Source: Phycisphaerae bacterium (lineage in GTDB: Bacteria; Planctomycetota; Phycisphaerae; Phycisphaerales; SM1A02). From it: a stretch of 33,434 nucleotides of DNA. A program made the translations under genes and the position numbers. The DNA lies in contig PAQL01000012.1 in assembly GCA_002709295.1 (NCBI GenBank), positions 14,133 through 47,566 on the forward strand. The letters run 5' to 3'. Positions 23,982 to 32,527 of this stretch are shown in pieces. Positions within the stretch are counted from its first letter, which is position 1. The number at the start of each line of letters is the position of its first letter. The notes under the pieces were generated by a model, which saw nothing but the letters and a program-made list of their open reading frames with translations, searched no databases and was not told where the DNA came from.

Positions 23982-25079
23982 TCAGGCCGCCATGTCGTCC
24001 CAGTCGTCCTCGGGCTCCTCCGGCCACGCATCCTCCATCCGGTTGTGGATGCGGATCAACGTCGCCAGCTGATCGGCCAGGATGCCTCGAAGGGCGTCGA
24101 GGTCCGCCCCGACGCTGTCGGAGAAGGTCGATTCGCCGCCTCGGAACATGTACAGGATCGCGAGGCACTCGCCTTCATGCAGGCACGGCACCGCGATCAT
24201 CTCCAGACCATCCTCGATGGTGGTCTCGAGTTCGCAGTCGGCGATGAACTCGTTGGCGTCGTCGAAGCGGAGGATGTCCTCCTCCGAGGACAACCGGGGA
24301 CAGGCCTCGTCGGCAAGCCTCTGCAGCATAGGCTCGACGGATCGCCTCGGATGCTCGTAGTTGACGTAGGCACCGAGCCCGAACCGTCCGTCTCCTCCGG
24401 CAAGGAACACGGCGGCATTCGTGGGTCCGGTCTTGACCAGCAGATATTCGAGTGCGGTTCGAAGCAGGTCCTCGACATCCAGCTCCTGACGGAGAAGGGT
24501 CCGGAACTCGCTGCACATCGCGACCCGCCCGCTGTCGTCGTCGATCATGACGTCATCGACATCACCGACCGCATCCTCGACGGGCATGGAGATCGGTTCA
24601 TCGGCCGGTTCGATCCGCCCACCAAGCTCGGCAAGCCGGTGAGCAACACGATCGCGGGTGACCAGCGCACGGCTGCGTTCGATCGCCTGGACGAGTCGAT
24701 CCTCGACCTGATCGGCATCGAGATCGCCGGGCAGGAAGTCGGAGGCGCCGAGCCGCATGGTCCGCGTCACCTCTTCGACCCGGGCGGTCGCCGCGACGAC
24801 GACCACCGAGGCGTTGGGCTGAAGCCTTCGGATGTCGGCGGAGATGCTTTCGTCGAAGTCGCAGGCGGGAATCACCACCACTTCGTAGCGGTCATCAAGA
24901 ACCTTCGAGCGGATCTCATCGACGCCTTCGGCGACCTGGCATGACCAGTTCGCACCGGCCTCGACGAGAGCAGCAAGAGTCATGGCCTCGGTTCGGGTGA
25001 CGCACACGAGGATCCGGCCCTCGGTCGTTTCCCTTGATTCGGACCGGCTCATTCCAGAAGTTTCAGGCTCGAAGTCCAT
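23982..25079 (-). CDS. Pseudo-receiver plus GAF-domain protein
   Basis: 365 residues. Residues about 20-135 look like a response-regulator receiver fold (ILVCVTRTEAMTLAALVEAG, YEVVVIPACDFDES, VVVVAATARVEE, ASDFLPGDLDADQVEDRL), but the phosphorylated aspartate position reads Pro and the conserved lysine reads Gly, so it is probably not phosphorylated. After an acidic linker, residues about 195-345 form a GAF-like sensor domain (LDVEDLLRTALEYLLVKTGP, AVPCLHEGECLAILYMFRGG). The C-terminus is acidic. No output (DNA-binding, cyclase, kinase) domain is present. AAGGAGAG lies just before the ATG. Ligand and partner unknown. Confidence 0.8.
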   Translation of the reverse strand: MDFEPETSGMSRSESRETTEGRILVCVTRTEAMTLAALVEAGANWSCQVAEGVDEIRSKVLDDRYEVVVIPACDFDESISADIRRLQPNASVVVVAATARVEEVTRTMRLGASDFLPGDLDADQVEDRLVQAIERSRALVTRDRVAHRLAELGGRIEPADEPISMPVEDAVGDVDDVMIDDDSGRVAMCSEFRTLLRQELDVEDLLRTALEYLLVKTGPTNAAVFLAGGDGRFGLGAYVNYEHPRRSVEPMLQRLADEACPRLSSEEDILRFDDANEFIADCELETTIEDGLEMIAVPCLHEGECLAILYMFRGGESTFSDSVGADLDALRGILADQLATLIRIHNRMEDAWPEEPEDDWDDMAA

Positions 25080-25476
25080 CTTTCTCTCCTTCCCCAGACC
25101 CTGGATCGATCCATCCCGCGAATCGATCCTCTCACTCTCATGTCCAGCACGTCGAACTGCTTCGCGCCTCTTCAGGAGTCACCATCGGTCATTCCGAAGG
25201 CCGCTTGAAGTCGGAACCCGGATCGGACGCGCTTCGTCGAAATCCACGGCGGCGCGACCCGTCCCCACGGAGAAGTCCGCCGTTCTTCGGACGTTTGCAA
25301 CCGGGCGTGAGCGTGAAATGGTCGAGACCGGCGGCATCGCGTGCCTGCCGCGCCCACGCTGCATCACGAGAGGCCGTGGTTCGATCACCTCGCAGGCAAC
25401 ATCTGCGCCCGGAGTCCGGGCGACGCCTGCCTCCGCGGCGGAATGATGATCGTGAGGTGACCGGAGAGCGATGCCG
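25080..25476. other. 397-base gap without a recognisable gene
   Basis: Between the receiver/GAF gene and tsaB, both on the minus strand. Open frames here (about 60-165 codons on either strand) show Arg/Ser/Pro-rich compositions typical of out-of-frame GC-rich DNA and no family features. It must hold the promoter of the receiver/GAF gene, but no TAnnnT box with good placement stands out. A nested stem-loop occupies 25385-25460. Confidence 0.5.
25385..25460 (-). other. Nested three-part stem-loop downstream of tsaB
   Basis: Three inverted repeats are nested: TCACCTC (25385-25391) with GAGGTGA (25454-25460); GCAGGC (25392-25397) with GCCTGC (25425-25430); and CGCCCGGA (25406-25413) with TCCGGGCG (25415-25422). 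On the minus strand it begins 16 bases after the tsaB stop. It lacks a T-run. It may be a 3'-end stabilising structure, a factor-dependent terminator, or part of a non-coding RNA. Confidence 0.45.
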
Positions 25477-26211
25477 TTATCGGCCGGACTTCGCCTTCCA
25501 GAGCCGCACTGCTTCCGGCTCCCGAGGATAGATCGGTCGAAGCGTGGCGGGATCGTCGGAGACGTGCCACGAGGCGGGTGGTGGGCCGGAAGTCGATCGC
25601 CTCAGAAGCCCGATGAGTCCCTGAGCCGAGTGATCGGGTTCCACGATCTCGATGCCGAGGGATTCGAAACGGCTTCGCCAGGAGGGATCCAGGTGCTCGT
25701 CCGCGAGGACGGTGTCGAATCCCTCCTCCGGAGGTGCACCCGCCAGCATCCCCTCGCCGACCGACCTCCAGTCACGATCCGGATCATCCCGACTCAATCG
25801 GGTGGTCCAGGCCGTGCCGTTCCTGGTGGCGGAGACCACCAGGATCGTTCCGGTCCTCGTTCCGCCGAAGACGGTGGAGGTGGATGCCGCCGCGACCTCC
25901 GCACCGGGGATCCCCACGATGGTCGCACCTGCGACCTCCGCCAGCATCTGACCTGCCGCGATGGAGATGCGAAGGCCGGTGAATCCTCCCGGGCCGATGT
26001 CCACCGCGACGGATTCGAGATCGCGGACCGCGACTCCGGCGGAGTCCAGGACCTGTCGGACCGCGGGAAGGAGCTCGTCCTTCTCCCGTCGCCCCCCCGT
26101 GACCGGAAGAACCACGGGATCGATGTTCTCGCCCGCGAGTGCCACCCCGCCCGTCCGCTGGGAGAGCTCGATGGCCAGGAACGGCATCTTGAGGATGCTC
26201 GACGAGGTCAA
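25477..26211 (-). CDS. tsaB: tRNA threonylcarbamoyladenosine biosynthesis protein TsaB
   Basis: TsaB (YeaZ family) works with TsaD and TsaE to make t6A37 in tRNAs that read ANN codons. 244 residues from TTG 26211. Family features are FLAIELSQRTGGVAL near the N-terminus, the IGPGGFTGLRI motif and ISIAAGQMLAEV. The TTG overlaps the stop of the upstream metallophosphatase gene (TTGA) and has GAGG 7 bases before it. The in-frame ATG at 26187 (MPFLAIELSQ) matches the usual family N-terminus better, so the true start could be there (236 residues). It is the last gene of a three-gene operon. Confidence 0.9.
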   Translation of the reverse strand: MTSSSILKMPFLAIELSQRTGGVALAGENIDPVVLPVTGGRREKDELLPAVRQVLDSAGVAVRDLESVAVDIGPGGFTGLRISIAAGQMLAEVAGATIVGIPGAEVAAASTSTVFGGTRTGTILVVSATRNGTAWTTRLSRDDPDRDWRSVGEGMLAGAPPEEGFDTVLADEHLDPSWRSRFESLGIEIVEPDHSAQGLIGLLRRSTSGPPPASWHVSDDPATLRPIYPREPEAVRLWKAKSGR

Positions 26212-27098
26212 CCGTGGACCTCGACGGATGCCAGGGGGACGGCGTCGAACACCGCCGATTCCACGGTGGGGGCCGGAATCCCCAGATCGATGGGCAGCAC
26301 CATGGCCTGATCATGATCGGAGTTGAGAAGGATCGTGCGGGGCCCTCCGATGCCGATGCCGCTTTCGACATAGGCATGGCCGAGACAGAACAACGAGATC
26401 CCCCACTCCTCGGCGAGCATCTCCACCTGCGACTCGGCGTGGCCACGACCCCAGACCATCATCCAGGCGCTCCCCTCCATGGGGGCGTAGTCGTCTGCCT
26501 CCAGCTCGCGGTCGAGGATCCCGGTATCGAATCGATCCATCATCATCGGACCGGGCAGGGAATGGGAACAGAGCACCCCGTTCTCGGTTCGCGCCGCGAG
26601 AGGAAGGGCACGAACGAACTCGCCGATCGCGGAGGCGACGAGATCCGCCTCCTCCTCGAAGACCGCACGAAGCCCCAGGTCGAAGAGGGTGGTCATGCAG
26701 CCTCCACCCTTCGAGACCGAGTGACCCTCCATCTGGGCGAGTTCATGATTGGCGAGCAGGACATGGACCCGGCCGGGATGCTCGAGGACCAGGCTGGCGA
26801 CCTTGACCAGCATTCGATAGCTGAGATCGAGACCCTGCTGGAGACGTTCGCCATGGATCAGCTCGTGGAGAACGATGTGGGCATCCGTTTCCCGAGCGAT
26901 CCTCGAGCATCGAACGACCTTCGAGAGGTTCGTGGGATTGTCGTGAAGATCCCCGGTGAAGAGCAACGATCCACGTCCATCGATCATGGACACCGAGCCC
27001 CGGCGATTCGGTGCCTCGCGCATGGCTGCCGCGGCCGCCGAGAGGCGATCCACCACGGCGACGGCATCCTGATCGTCGATGGGACGGACCTTCGTCAA
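26208..27098 (-). CDS. Metallophosphatase (calcineurin-like phosphoesterase)
   Basis: 296 residues with the binuclear-metal phosphoesterase motifs LLFTGDLHDNPTNL (about residue 46), LANHELAQMEG and the C-terminal CLGHAYVESG with a further histidine in LNSDHDQAM. Substrate is unknown; the layout is that of Ser/Thr-phosphatase-like or nucleotide-cleaving enzymes. It sits between the DUF1573 lipoprotein gene and tsaB with 4-base overlaps at both ends. The TTG at 27098 overlaps the upstream stop as TTGA, so translation is probably coupled. Start is uncertain because a later in-frame ATG (residue 27) also exists. Confidence 0.85.
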   Translation of the reverse strand: MTKVRPIDDQDAVAVVDRLSAAAAAMREAPNRRGSVSMIDGRGSLLFTGDLHDNPTNLSKVVRCSRIARETDAHIVLHELIHGERLQQGLDLSYRMLVKVASLVLEHPGRVHVLLANHELAQMEGHSVSKGGGCMTTLFDLGLRAVFEEEADLVASAIGEFVRALPLAARTENGVLCSHSLPGPMMMDRFDTGILDRELEADDYAPMEGSAWMMVWGRGHAESQVEMLAEEWGISLFCLGHAYVESGIGIGGPRTILLNSDHDQAMVLPIDLGIPAPTVESAVFDAVPLASVEVHG

Positions 27099-28267
27099 GG
27101 ATCGACCCTCGCGGCAACCTCCAGCACTCCTGTACCGGTGTCGGTGGAGACCTGGATTCCGGCGTAGAGAAGGAGTTCCGCCGGCCCGTTGAACCGGATC
27201 CGAATCACCGCATCGAGCTGCTCGGAGGACGCGACGTTCGAGGACATCAGCGTGGCCTCGATCCGGGGATCGAGACTTCGCACCGAGAGCCCCTTCGACC
27301 AGTCCGGTCGATCGATCGCGCCACGCCCTCTGGGGTTGTAGTGATCGAGCTGGATCGGGACATCCACCTCCGAACCGATGCCGACCGAGCCAAGCTCCGC
27401 GAAATCATCGAGGATGATCCATCGGCGTTCGAATCGGGTGGGATCCCGGCGAGAACCGGTCTCGGGATGACGGACACGACACGCCACCAGAGGACAGTCC
27501 ATCCGGTCCGTCGTGAAGACCCACCACCTTGGAATCGTCTGAGGAGCGATCCCGGCGACCGACCAACCGAGCTCGTATGAGCTTCGGGGGTCGTCTCCGG
27601 ACTGGAATGCGACGAAGGATGGTGCGCTTCCATTGGAAGCCAGCACCCGGAACGGCCTTCCATCGATCGATGACAGTCGGATGGTCCCGTTCTCGACTCC
27701 CTGAAGTGCCGACGCGAAGGCGGGAACAGGTTGCACCGGAAGGGTGACCATGCCGTTCAACTTCACGACCGCAGGCTGCTGCATGCCCTCGAGCTGGACG
27801 AAGACCTTCGCCTCCTTCTCCCCCGCCTGCTTCGGGGCATCGAGAGAAGCCTCGAGCGACACCGTCTCACCAGGCTGGATCACCTTTCCCGCGAGGTCCG
27901 AGAGCGTGGTGCAGACACAGCTCGGCGTCACGCGAAGCACCCGGACCGGCTGCCCGCCGCGGTTGGTGAGCTTGAAGGCACCCCGGTTGATCGTGCCGGG
28001 GCCGACGGCACCGAAGTCGATGAGCTCCGGAACGATGTCGAAGGCTCCCGCCGCGGTCTGGACCTGGATCGAGCCCTTCATCACCGAGGAGCCGAGGGGC
28101 GGTGACGGCATCGCATCCGAACCGTAGGTCGAACCCTCCGTTCGAACCGCTTCTTTCGAGGGAGCCGATGGAGCGTCGGCATCACTGCCACCACAGCCGG
28201 AAGCGATCGCGATCACGATCGAGGACAGGATCCACACGGAGAGTTCGGCAGAGCGGGATGGCATCAT
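27095..28267 (-). CDS. DUF1573-domain lipoprotein
   Basis: 390 residues. A signal peptide ends in a lipobox (IAIASGC, cysteine at residue 25), then a Ser/Pro linker, then a DUF1573 domain (IDFGAVGPGTINRGAFKLTN, VLRVTPSCVCTTLSD, IQPGETVSLEASLD), a beta-sandwich common in Bacteroidetes and planctomycetes. A second region of about 200 residues follows with no family I can name. Probably attached to the membrane on the periplasmic side; role unknown. A TAGACT box lies exactly 7 bases before the ATG, so the operon with the metallophosphatase and tsaB appears to have a leaderless transcript. A second ATG follows directly. Confidence 0.88.
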   Translation of the reverse strand: MMPSRSAELSVWILSSIVIAIASGCGGSDADAPSAPSKEAVRTEGSTYGSDAMPSPPLGSSVMKGSIQVQTAAGAFDIVPELIDFGAVGPGTINRGAFKLTNRGGQPVRVLRVTPSCVCTTLSDLAGKVIQPGETVSLEASLDAPKQAGEKEAKVFVQLEGMQQPAVVKLNGMVTLPVQPVPAFASALQGVENGTIRLSSIDGRPFRVLASNGSAPSFVAFQSGDDPRSSYELGWSVAGIAPQTIPRWWVFTTDRMDCPLVACRVRHPETGSRRDPTRFERRWIILDDFAELGSVGIGSEVDVPIQLDHYNPRGRGAIDRPDWSKGLSVRSLDPRIEATLMSSNVASSEQLDAVIRIRFNGPAELLLYAGIQVSTDTGTGVLEVAARVDP

Positions 28268-28274
28268 GAATCAC

Positions 28275-28280
28275 AGTCTA
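28275..28280 (-). promoter_or_regulatory. -10 box (TAGACT) 7 bases before the DUF1573 ATG: leaderless promoter
   Basis: TAGACT on the minus strand ends 7 bases before the ATG at 28267. It drives the DUF1573-metallophosphatase-tsaB operon. No -35 consensus is visible. Confidence 0.6.
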
Positions 28281-28329
28281 GTGAACACCGGTACGGACAC
28301 GCTTCGGAACGCCTTTTCTCGAATGACGA

Positions 28330-28390
28330 CGCGAGCCCGGTCATGACGACCGGGCTCGCGGAAAATCCTGGGTCCGGCTTCGAGCCGGCC
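28330..28390 (-). terminator. Terminator region after the sugar dehydrogenase gene
   Basis: Two hairpins follow the stop codon at 28399. The first (28371-28390) has a CCGGCT/AGCCGG core and is followed on the minus strand by CAGGATTTTC. The second is a perfect 13-bp stem, 28330-28342 with 28348-28360 (loop ATGAC), the longest in the region. Together they should end transcription ahead of the DUF1573 promoter. Confidence 0.7.
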
Positions 28391-28398
28391 GTCTTCGA

Positions 28399-30183
28399 TC
28401 AGCCGCCGCAGGCACCCCAGGCGGCGAGGATCAGACCGAGGTCGCTGCCACCGATGCCGTCGCCGTTGCCATCGACGTCGTAGGCGTCGGTGCCCCAGGC
28501 GGCGAGCAGGAGGCCGAGGTCCGCACCACTGACGATGTCGTCACCGTTGAGGTCCTCGGGGCAGGGATCATCGAGGGGATCGAAGGTGATGTTCAGGAGA
28601 CCTTCGCCCTGGTCGTTGTCCTGGGACGAACCGACCCGGATCACCACCGTCTGGCCGGCGAAGGCCAGCGTCGAAATGCTGGCGTCATCACCGCATTCGT
28701 CGTCGCCACAGGCGATGACCGAGGACGAACCGTTGGGGCACGACTGGTTGTAGATGGCGATCCGACTGTTGAAGCTGCTGTTGCAGGTGTCGATGTCGAG
28801 GAAGCCGTTCGCGGGAGCGACGAATGTGAACCAGACGTCGGAGTAGACATCGGGACCGCTGGTCGAGCTGCAGCTGATCGGCACTCCGAAACCGGAATCC
28901 GAGGCCTCGACCGTGGTGAACGGGGTGGTTCCCGCGGACACCGCGATCGCACCGGCACAGTCGTCGTTGGCCGGGGGCGGATCGCAGCTTTCGGAACCGT
29001 CCTCGGGGACGATCTTGAAGATGCGACCGGACTGCGACACGATGTAGATCTCGCCGCGGGCATCCTCGCCGAAGCTGGCGACCTGGTTGACCGCCACTCC
29101 GGTGGTGGAGGTTCGAAGGTCGCTGTTCCGGCTCTGGACCGACACGTTTCCGTTCTTCTGGGGCACCGCGCTCCAGAAGTTGGAAAGGACGTAGTCGGCG
29201 TAGAAGTAGGTGCCCTGAAGCTCGGGAATCGCACATCCACGATAGGGGTAGCCACCGGTGATCGAGTAGCCGCCACTGGAGTTGTGGTTGTAGACGATCT
29301 GCGGGTCGAAGAACGGACCGCTGGATCCGCAGGAGCTCGAGTAGGTGCTCAGACCCTCCTTGCACTTCCAGCCGAAGTTGGCACCCGAGAGCTCGTCGGG
29401 CCTGACGTAGTTGACCTCTTCACGAGCGTTCTGACCGACATCCGCGATCCAGAGGTCGCCGGTCAGCCGGTCGAAGGCGCAACGCCAGGGGTTTCGCAGC
29501 CCGTAGGCGTAGATCTCGTCGTCACCGCTCGTACTCACGAAGGGGTTGTCGGCCGGCACCGAATAGGGCGTTCCGTTGTCGATGTCGATGCGGAGGATCT
29601 TGCCCAGCCGCTGATTGGTGATGTCCTGGCCCCGGTTGCCGGGGTCACCGCCGGATCCACCGTCACCCGTGAAGATGTAGAGATAGCCGTCGGGGCCGAA
29701 CTCGATGAAGCCACCGTTGTGGTTCGTGTACGGCTGGTCGAACGACATGATCGTCAACGCACCCGCGGTGGTGGCGTGGTCGGCGTCGGCACCACGGTTG
29801 TAGCGGCGGATGTAGCTGTCGCCGTTGCCCGCCGTCGCGGTGTAGTAGACGTAGAAGTACCCGTTGTTCTGGTAGTCGGGGTGGAACGCCAGTCCGAGGA
29901 GACCACGTTCGTCACTGGTCGAGTTTCCGCCGGTGACCAACGAATCGATGTTGAGGAAGTAGTCGCTGTTCAGCGTCTCGGTGTCGAGGTTCAGGATTCG
30001 AATGCGACCCTGCTTCTCGATGATGAAGAGGCGACTCTCGTCCCCGGGAGCATGCGTCGCATAGATGGGACGCGACAGTCCGGAGACCACGAGGCGGCTC
30101 GCGATGTCCTGAGCAGGCGCCAGAGCAGCGAGGAACGAGGCCGCCACGGCGGCGAGAACGAGGGAGCTACGGCGAATCGACAT
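28399..30183 (-). CDS. Secreted PQQ-type sugar dehydrogenase with C-terminal dockerin
   Basis: 594 residues. A signal peptide (SLVLAAVAASFLAALAPAQ) leads a six-bladed beta-propeller of the soluble glucose/aldose dehydrogenase family: FIIEKQGRIRIL, GLLGLAFHPDY, LYIFTGDGGSGGDPGN, GLRNPWRCAFD and WIADVGQN. A second domain begins NDDCAGAIAV (about residue 405) and a dockerin-type pair of EF-hand loops (DLNGDDIVSG, DVDGNGDGIGG, each followed by LAAWG) ends the protein. The frame is open upstream, but ATG 30183 is chosen for the signal peptide and the GGAAG just before it. Sugar oxidation outside the cell is inferred; cofactor and substrate are not provable here. Confidence 0.9.
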   Translation of the reverse strand: MSIRRSSLVLAAVAASFLAALAPAQDIASRLVVSGLSRPIYATHAPGDESRLFIIEKQGRIRILNLDTETLNSDYFLNIDSLVTGGNSTSDERGLLGLAFHPDYQNNGYFYVYYTATAGNGDSYIRRYNRGADADHATTAGALTIMSFDQPYTNHNGGFIEFGPDGYLYIFTGDGGSGGDPGNRGQDITNQRLGKILRIDIDNGTPYSVPADNPFVSTSGDDEIYAYGLRNPWRCAFDRLTGDLWIADVGQNAREEVNYVRPDELSGANFGWKCKEGLSTYSSSCGSSGPFFDPQIVYNHNSSGGYSITGGYPYRGCAIPELQGTYFYADYVLSNFWSAVPQKNGNVSVQSRNSDLRTSTTGVAVNQVASFGEDARGEIYIVSQSGRIFKIVPEDGSESCDPPPANDDCAGAIAVSAGTTPFTTVEASDSGFGVPISCSSTSGPDVYSDVWFTFVAPANGFLDIDTCNSSFNSRIAIYNQSCPNGSSSVIACGDDECGDDASISTLAFAGQTVVIRVGSSQDNDQGEGLLNITFDPLDDPCPEDLNGDDIVSGADLGLLLAAWGTDAYDVDGNGDGIGGSDLGLILAAWGACGG

Positions 30184-30303
30184 CGAGCTTCCGATCTTCA
30201 AAGGGTGCGAGAGGACGGCTGGATCCGGAGCCGACCCATCAGGAAGACGCATCGGGGTGGCGTTGGTTCCCCGAACGGCGGTGAAGTCCTCACCGACCCA
30301 GTA

Positions 30304-30309
30304 AAGATA
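30304..30309 (-). promoter_or_regulatory. Possible -10 box for the sugar dehydrogenase gene (TATCTT)
   Basis: TATCTT on the minus strand lies about 120 bases before the ATG. No clear -35 is visible. The long leader has no obvious riboswitch fold. Confidence 0.35.
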
Positions 30310-30418
30310 GCACCGGTGCGGCGGGGAACCGCTGAAGACGGTGGAAACAGCCGTTTCAATTCTGAAATGAGGCTTGGAGACGCCCCCCACCCCAACAGAA
30401 CGTCGGAAAACCCCGATC

Positions 30419-32521
30419 TCAGGGCGCTATCCGGTCAGCAGCCTCGCGGACCGTGATCATCAATGTCCGATATCTCAAGACGGCCTCATCGAGCGCCTCC
30501 TGATCACCATCTCGAATGGCCTCGGAGAATCTCGGCAGGACCACCGATCCGTAACCACTGTCCCGATCGCTGGCCGCGAACTCGTTCCGAAACCAGGGCC
30601 GACCGGGAAGGCCCTCTTCACCGATCCAGGCCCGATCGAAGTCGATCAACGCCTGAACCGTCCGATCGTCCTCCTCCGCCTCCTCGAGTCGACGGGCCGC
30701 CGATTCGCACGCCTGAAGAGTCTGCTCGACCTCCGCCCGAAGCGCAACGAGATCGATCGAGAGTCCGGCATCCTCCGCCGCCGTCTCGTAGGCCTTCAAC
30801 CGACGCTCCAGTCCGGCGACTGCCGGCACCGGATCGATGGGCGGCAACGGGGAATCGGCGAGATCCGCCACCAGGGCCGCGGTGATCCTCGACAACATCG
30901 TCGCTCCGACATAGTCCTCACCGACCGTCGCCCGATACCAGGCGAGGGTGTCGTAGTTCGAGTGGTGGACGCTGCCCTGACTCCCTCTCGCGGAGAGTGC
31001 CACCGAAGGCACCCCGACATGACAGAGGAATCCGATGTGATCGCTTCCACCCCCGAGATCACCGACGGGTGGCGTGTCACGATCACCCTGCCACGCCTCG
31101 AGGACGGATCCCTCCCCACCGGGCTGCGGAACGTCCTCGGTGGCTCGAACGATCGACCTGATCAGGGACGGGGTCGCGGATGATCCGAATCGAGTGCCCA
31201 TCGCCGCCATGTCGAGATTCACGTAGGCGACCGCGTCACGGCGGATGCGATCGGCTTCGGCCTCCACCCATTCGCAGGAACCGATGATGCCGAATTCCTC
31301 GGCTCCCCAGGCCGCGAAGACGATCGACCGTCGCGGTCGAAGTCCGCGATCAGCGGCTTCCGCGAAGACCTTCGCCGTCTCCAGCAGCACGATCATCCCG
31401 GCCAGGGGGTCGGCCGCGCCGAAGCCCCACGCATCATGGTGACAGCCCACGACCACCATCTCGTCGGGGCGCTCGGATCCCGGAAGCACGCCGAACACGT
31501 TCGCGGTCCTCATCAGTTCACGCACCTGGGAGACTTCGAGTCGAAGCTCCAGATCCCCGCCCTCCACGCGGTAGGGAACCTTCATCCCCCCCGTCCAGCC
31601 CTCGAGCCCCATCATCTCGACGGTCGGACCCTTCATCGCGGCCATGATCCGACTGGCCGCGGCGTAGCCGATCGGCTGGACCGGAATTCGCGGCAGCGCC
31701 ACCTCGTCGGGGTCGAGGCGGGCCACATCACCCCGAGCCGGCACGAACGGCGTCAACGGATCGCCCTTCCAGGGAAGGGTGACGATGGATCCCCGCTGGA
31801 TGCAGGTCTCGTTCGCCCAGCCGCCCTGCGGCCAGGTCGGACCTCGCCCCTCGCCGTAGTCGCCGGGATCGAGGAAGATCACGAGTCCCGCCGCCCCCGC
31901 CTCCTCCGCGAACTTCACCTTGAAACCACGGTAGTTCCCACCGTATCGGGCAAGCACGATCTTGCCGGTGCAGTCCACACCAAGCTCGCGAAGTCGCTGG
32001 AAGTCCTCCGGTCGACCGCGATTGGCATAGACCACCCCGGCTTCGACCATTCCCGAACCCGAATAGGCGTTCCAACCCCAGCGCAGATCGGGATGGTAGG
32101 TCGCGGGATCCTCGAGCAGTTCACGCTCGCTGATCGGCAACGACGTGACACCACGGCGAGCTCGTCCTTCCACCGCAGTCGGATCGGGGGCCGAGTCCCC
32201 CACGATGCTCAGGCTGGCGGAGACCGGTCTGGCGAGGAACGGTTCGAACCACCAGACCTTCGTCTCCAGTCCCATGCCTTCGAAGGCTCCGGCGATCGAA
32301 TCGATGACGATTCGATCACCCTCCGTGCCGGCGACGTGGGGTCGGGATCCCAGGAGATCATGCCAGTCGGACAGCCGTTCCGAGCGGGGTGCGCCAAGGA
32401 CATCGGCACGAAGATCCCCCGGCCCCTCGGCGAGAGACGATGACGAGGCACAGACCGACAGGGCTGCGACGAGGGCCGTCGATCGGGCGATAGCGGAGAC
32501 GATCTTCTTTCGGTTGATCAT
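30419..32521 (-). CDS. Glutamate-carboxypeptidase-II-like M28 peptidase
   Basis: 700-residue secreted metallopeptidase of the M28B type (GCPII/transferrin-receptor fold). A signal peptide (about residues 1-31) is followed by a protease-associated domain and the zinc peptidase domain, then a helical dimerisation-like C-terminus. Two-zinc ligands can be placed by analogy: H in CHHDAW, D in AADPLAG, EE in WGAEEFG, D in NLDMAAMG, and H in HHSNYDT. The segments match GCPII closely (AEEFGIIGSCEWVE). It may trim peptides or N-terminal/C-terminal glutamates outside the cytoplasm. A TAGGCT box lies 6 bases before the ATG; nagZ lies 28 bases upstream on the same strand. Confidence 0.92.
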   Translation of the reverse strand: MINRKKIVSAIARSTALVAALSVCASSSSLAEGPGDLRADVLGAPRSERLSDWHDLLGSRPHVAGTEGDRIVIDSIAGAFEGMGLETKVWWFEPFLARPVSASLSIVGDSAPDPTAVEGRARRGVTSLPISERELLEDPATYHPDLRWGWNAYSGSGMVEAGVVYANRGRPEDFQRLRELGVDCTGKIVLARYGGNYRGFKVKFAEEAGAAGLVIFLDPGDYGEGRGPTWPQGGWANETCIQRGSIVTLPWKGDPLTPFVPARGDVARLDPDEVALPRIPVQPIGYAAASRIMAAMKGPTVEMMGLEGWTGGMKVPYRVEGGDLELRLEVSQVRELMRTANVFGVLPGSERPDEMVVVGCHHDAWGFGAADPLAGMIVLLETAKVFAEAADRGLRPRRSIVFAAWGAEEFGIIGSCEWVEAEADRIRRDAVAYVNLDMAAMGTRFGSSATPSLIRSIVRATEDVPQPGGEGSVLEAWQGDRDTPPVGDLGGGSDHIGFLCHVGVPSVALSARGSQGSVHHSNYDTLAWYRATVGEDYVGATMLSRITAALVADLADSPLPPIDPVPAVAGLERRLKAYETAAEDAGLSIDLVALRAEVEQTLQACESAARRLEEAEEDDRTVQALIDFDRAWIGEEGLPGRPWFRNEFAASDRDSGYGSVVLPRFSEAIRDGDQEALDEAVLRYRTLMITVREAADRIAP

Positions 32522-32527
32522 GTCCGA

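Noticed and set aside
25370-25395. GGTTCGATC stretch resembling a tRNA T-loop
   Set aside because: The flanking bases do not form the 5-bp T stem, and no acceptor or anticodon arm could be placed.
25034-25531. Open frames over the gap between the receiver/GAF gene and tsaB
   Set aside because: Several frames on both strands of similar length, all Arg/Ser/Pro-rich, overlapping known genes, without start signals or family features.
29284-30456. Plus-strand open frame of 390 codons
   Set aside because: Antisense to the sugar dehydrogenase gene; Val/Asp/Gly/Arg-rich with no family features.
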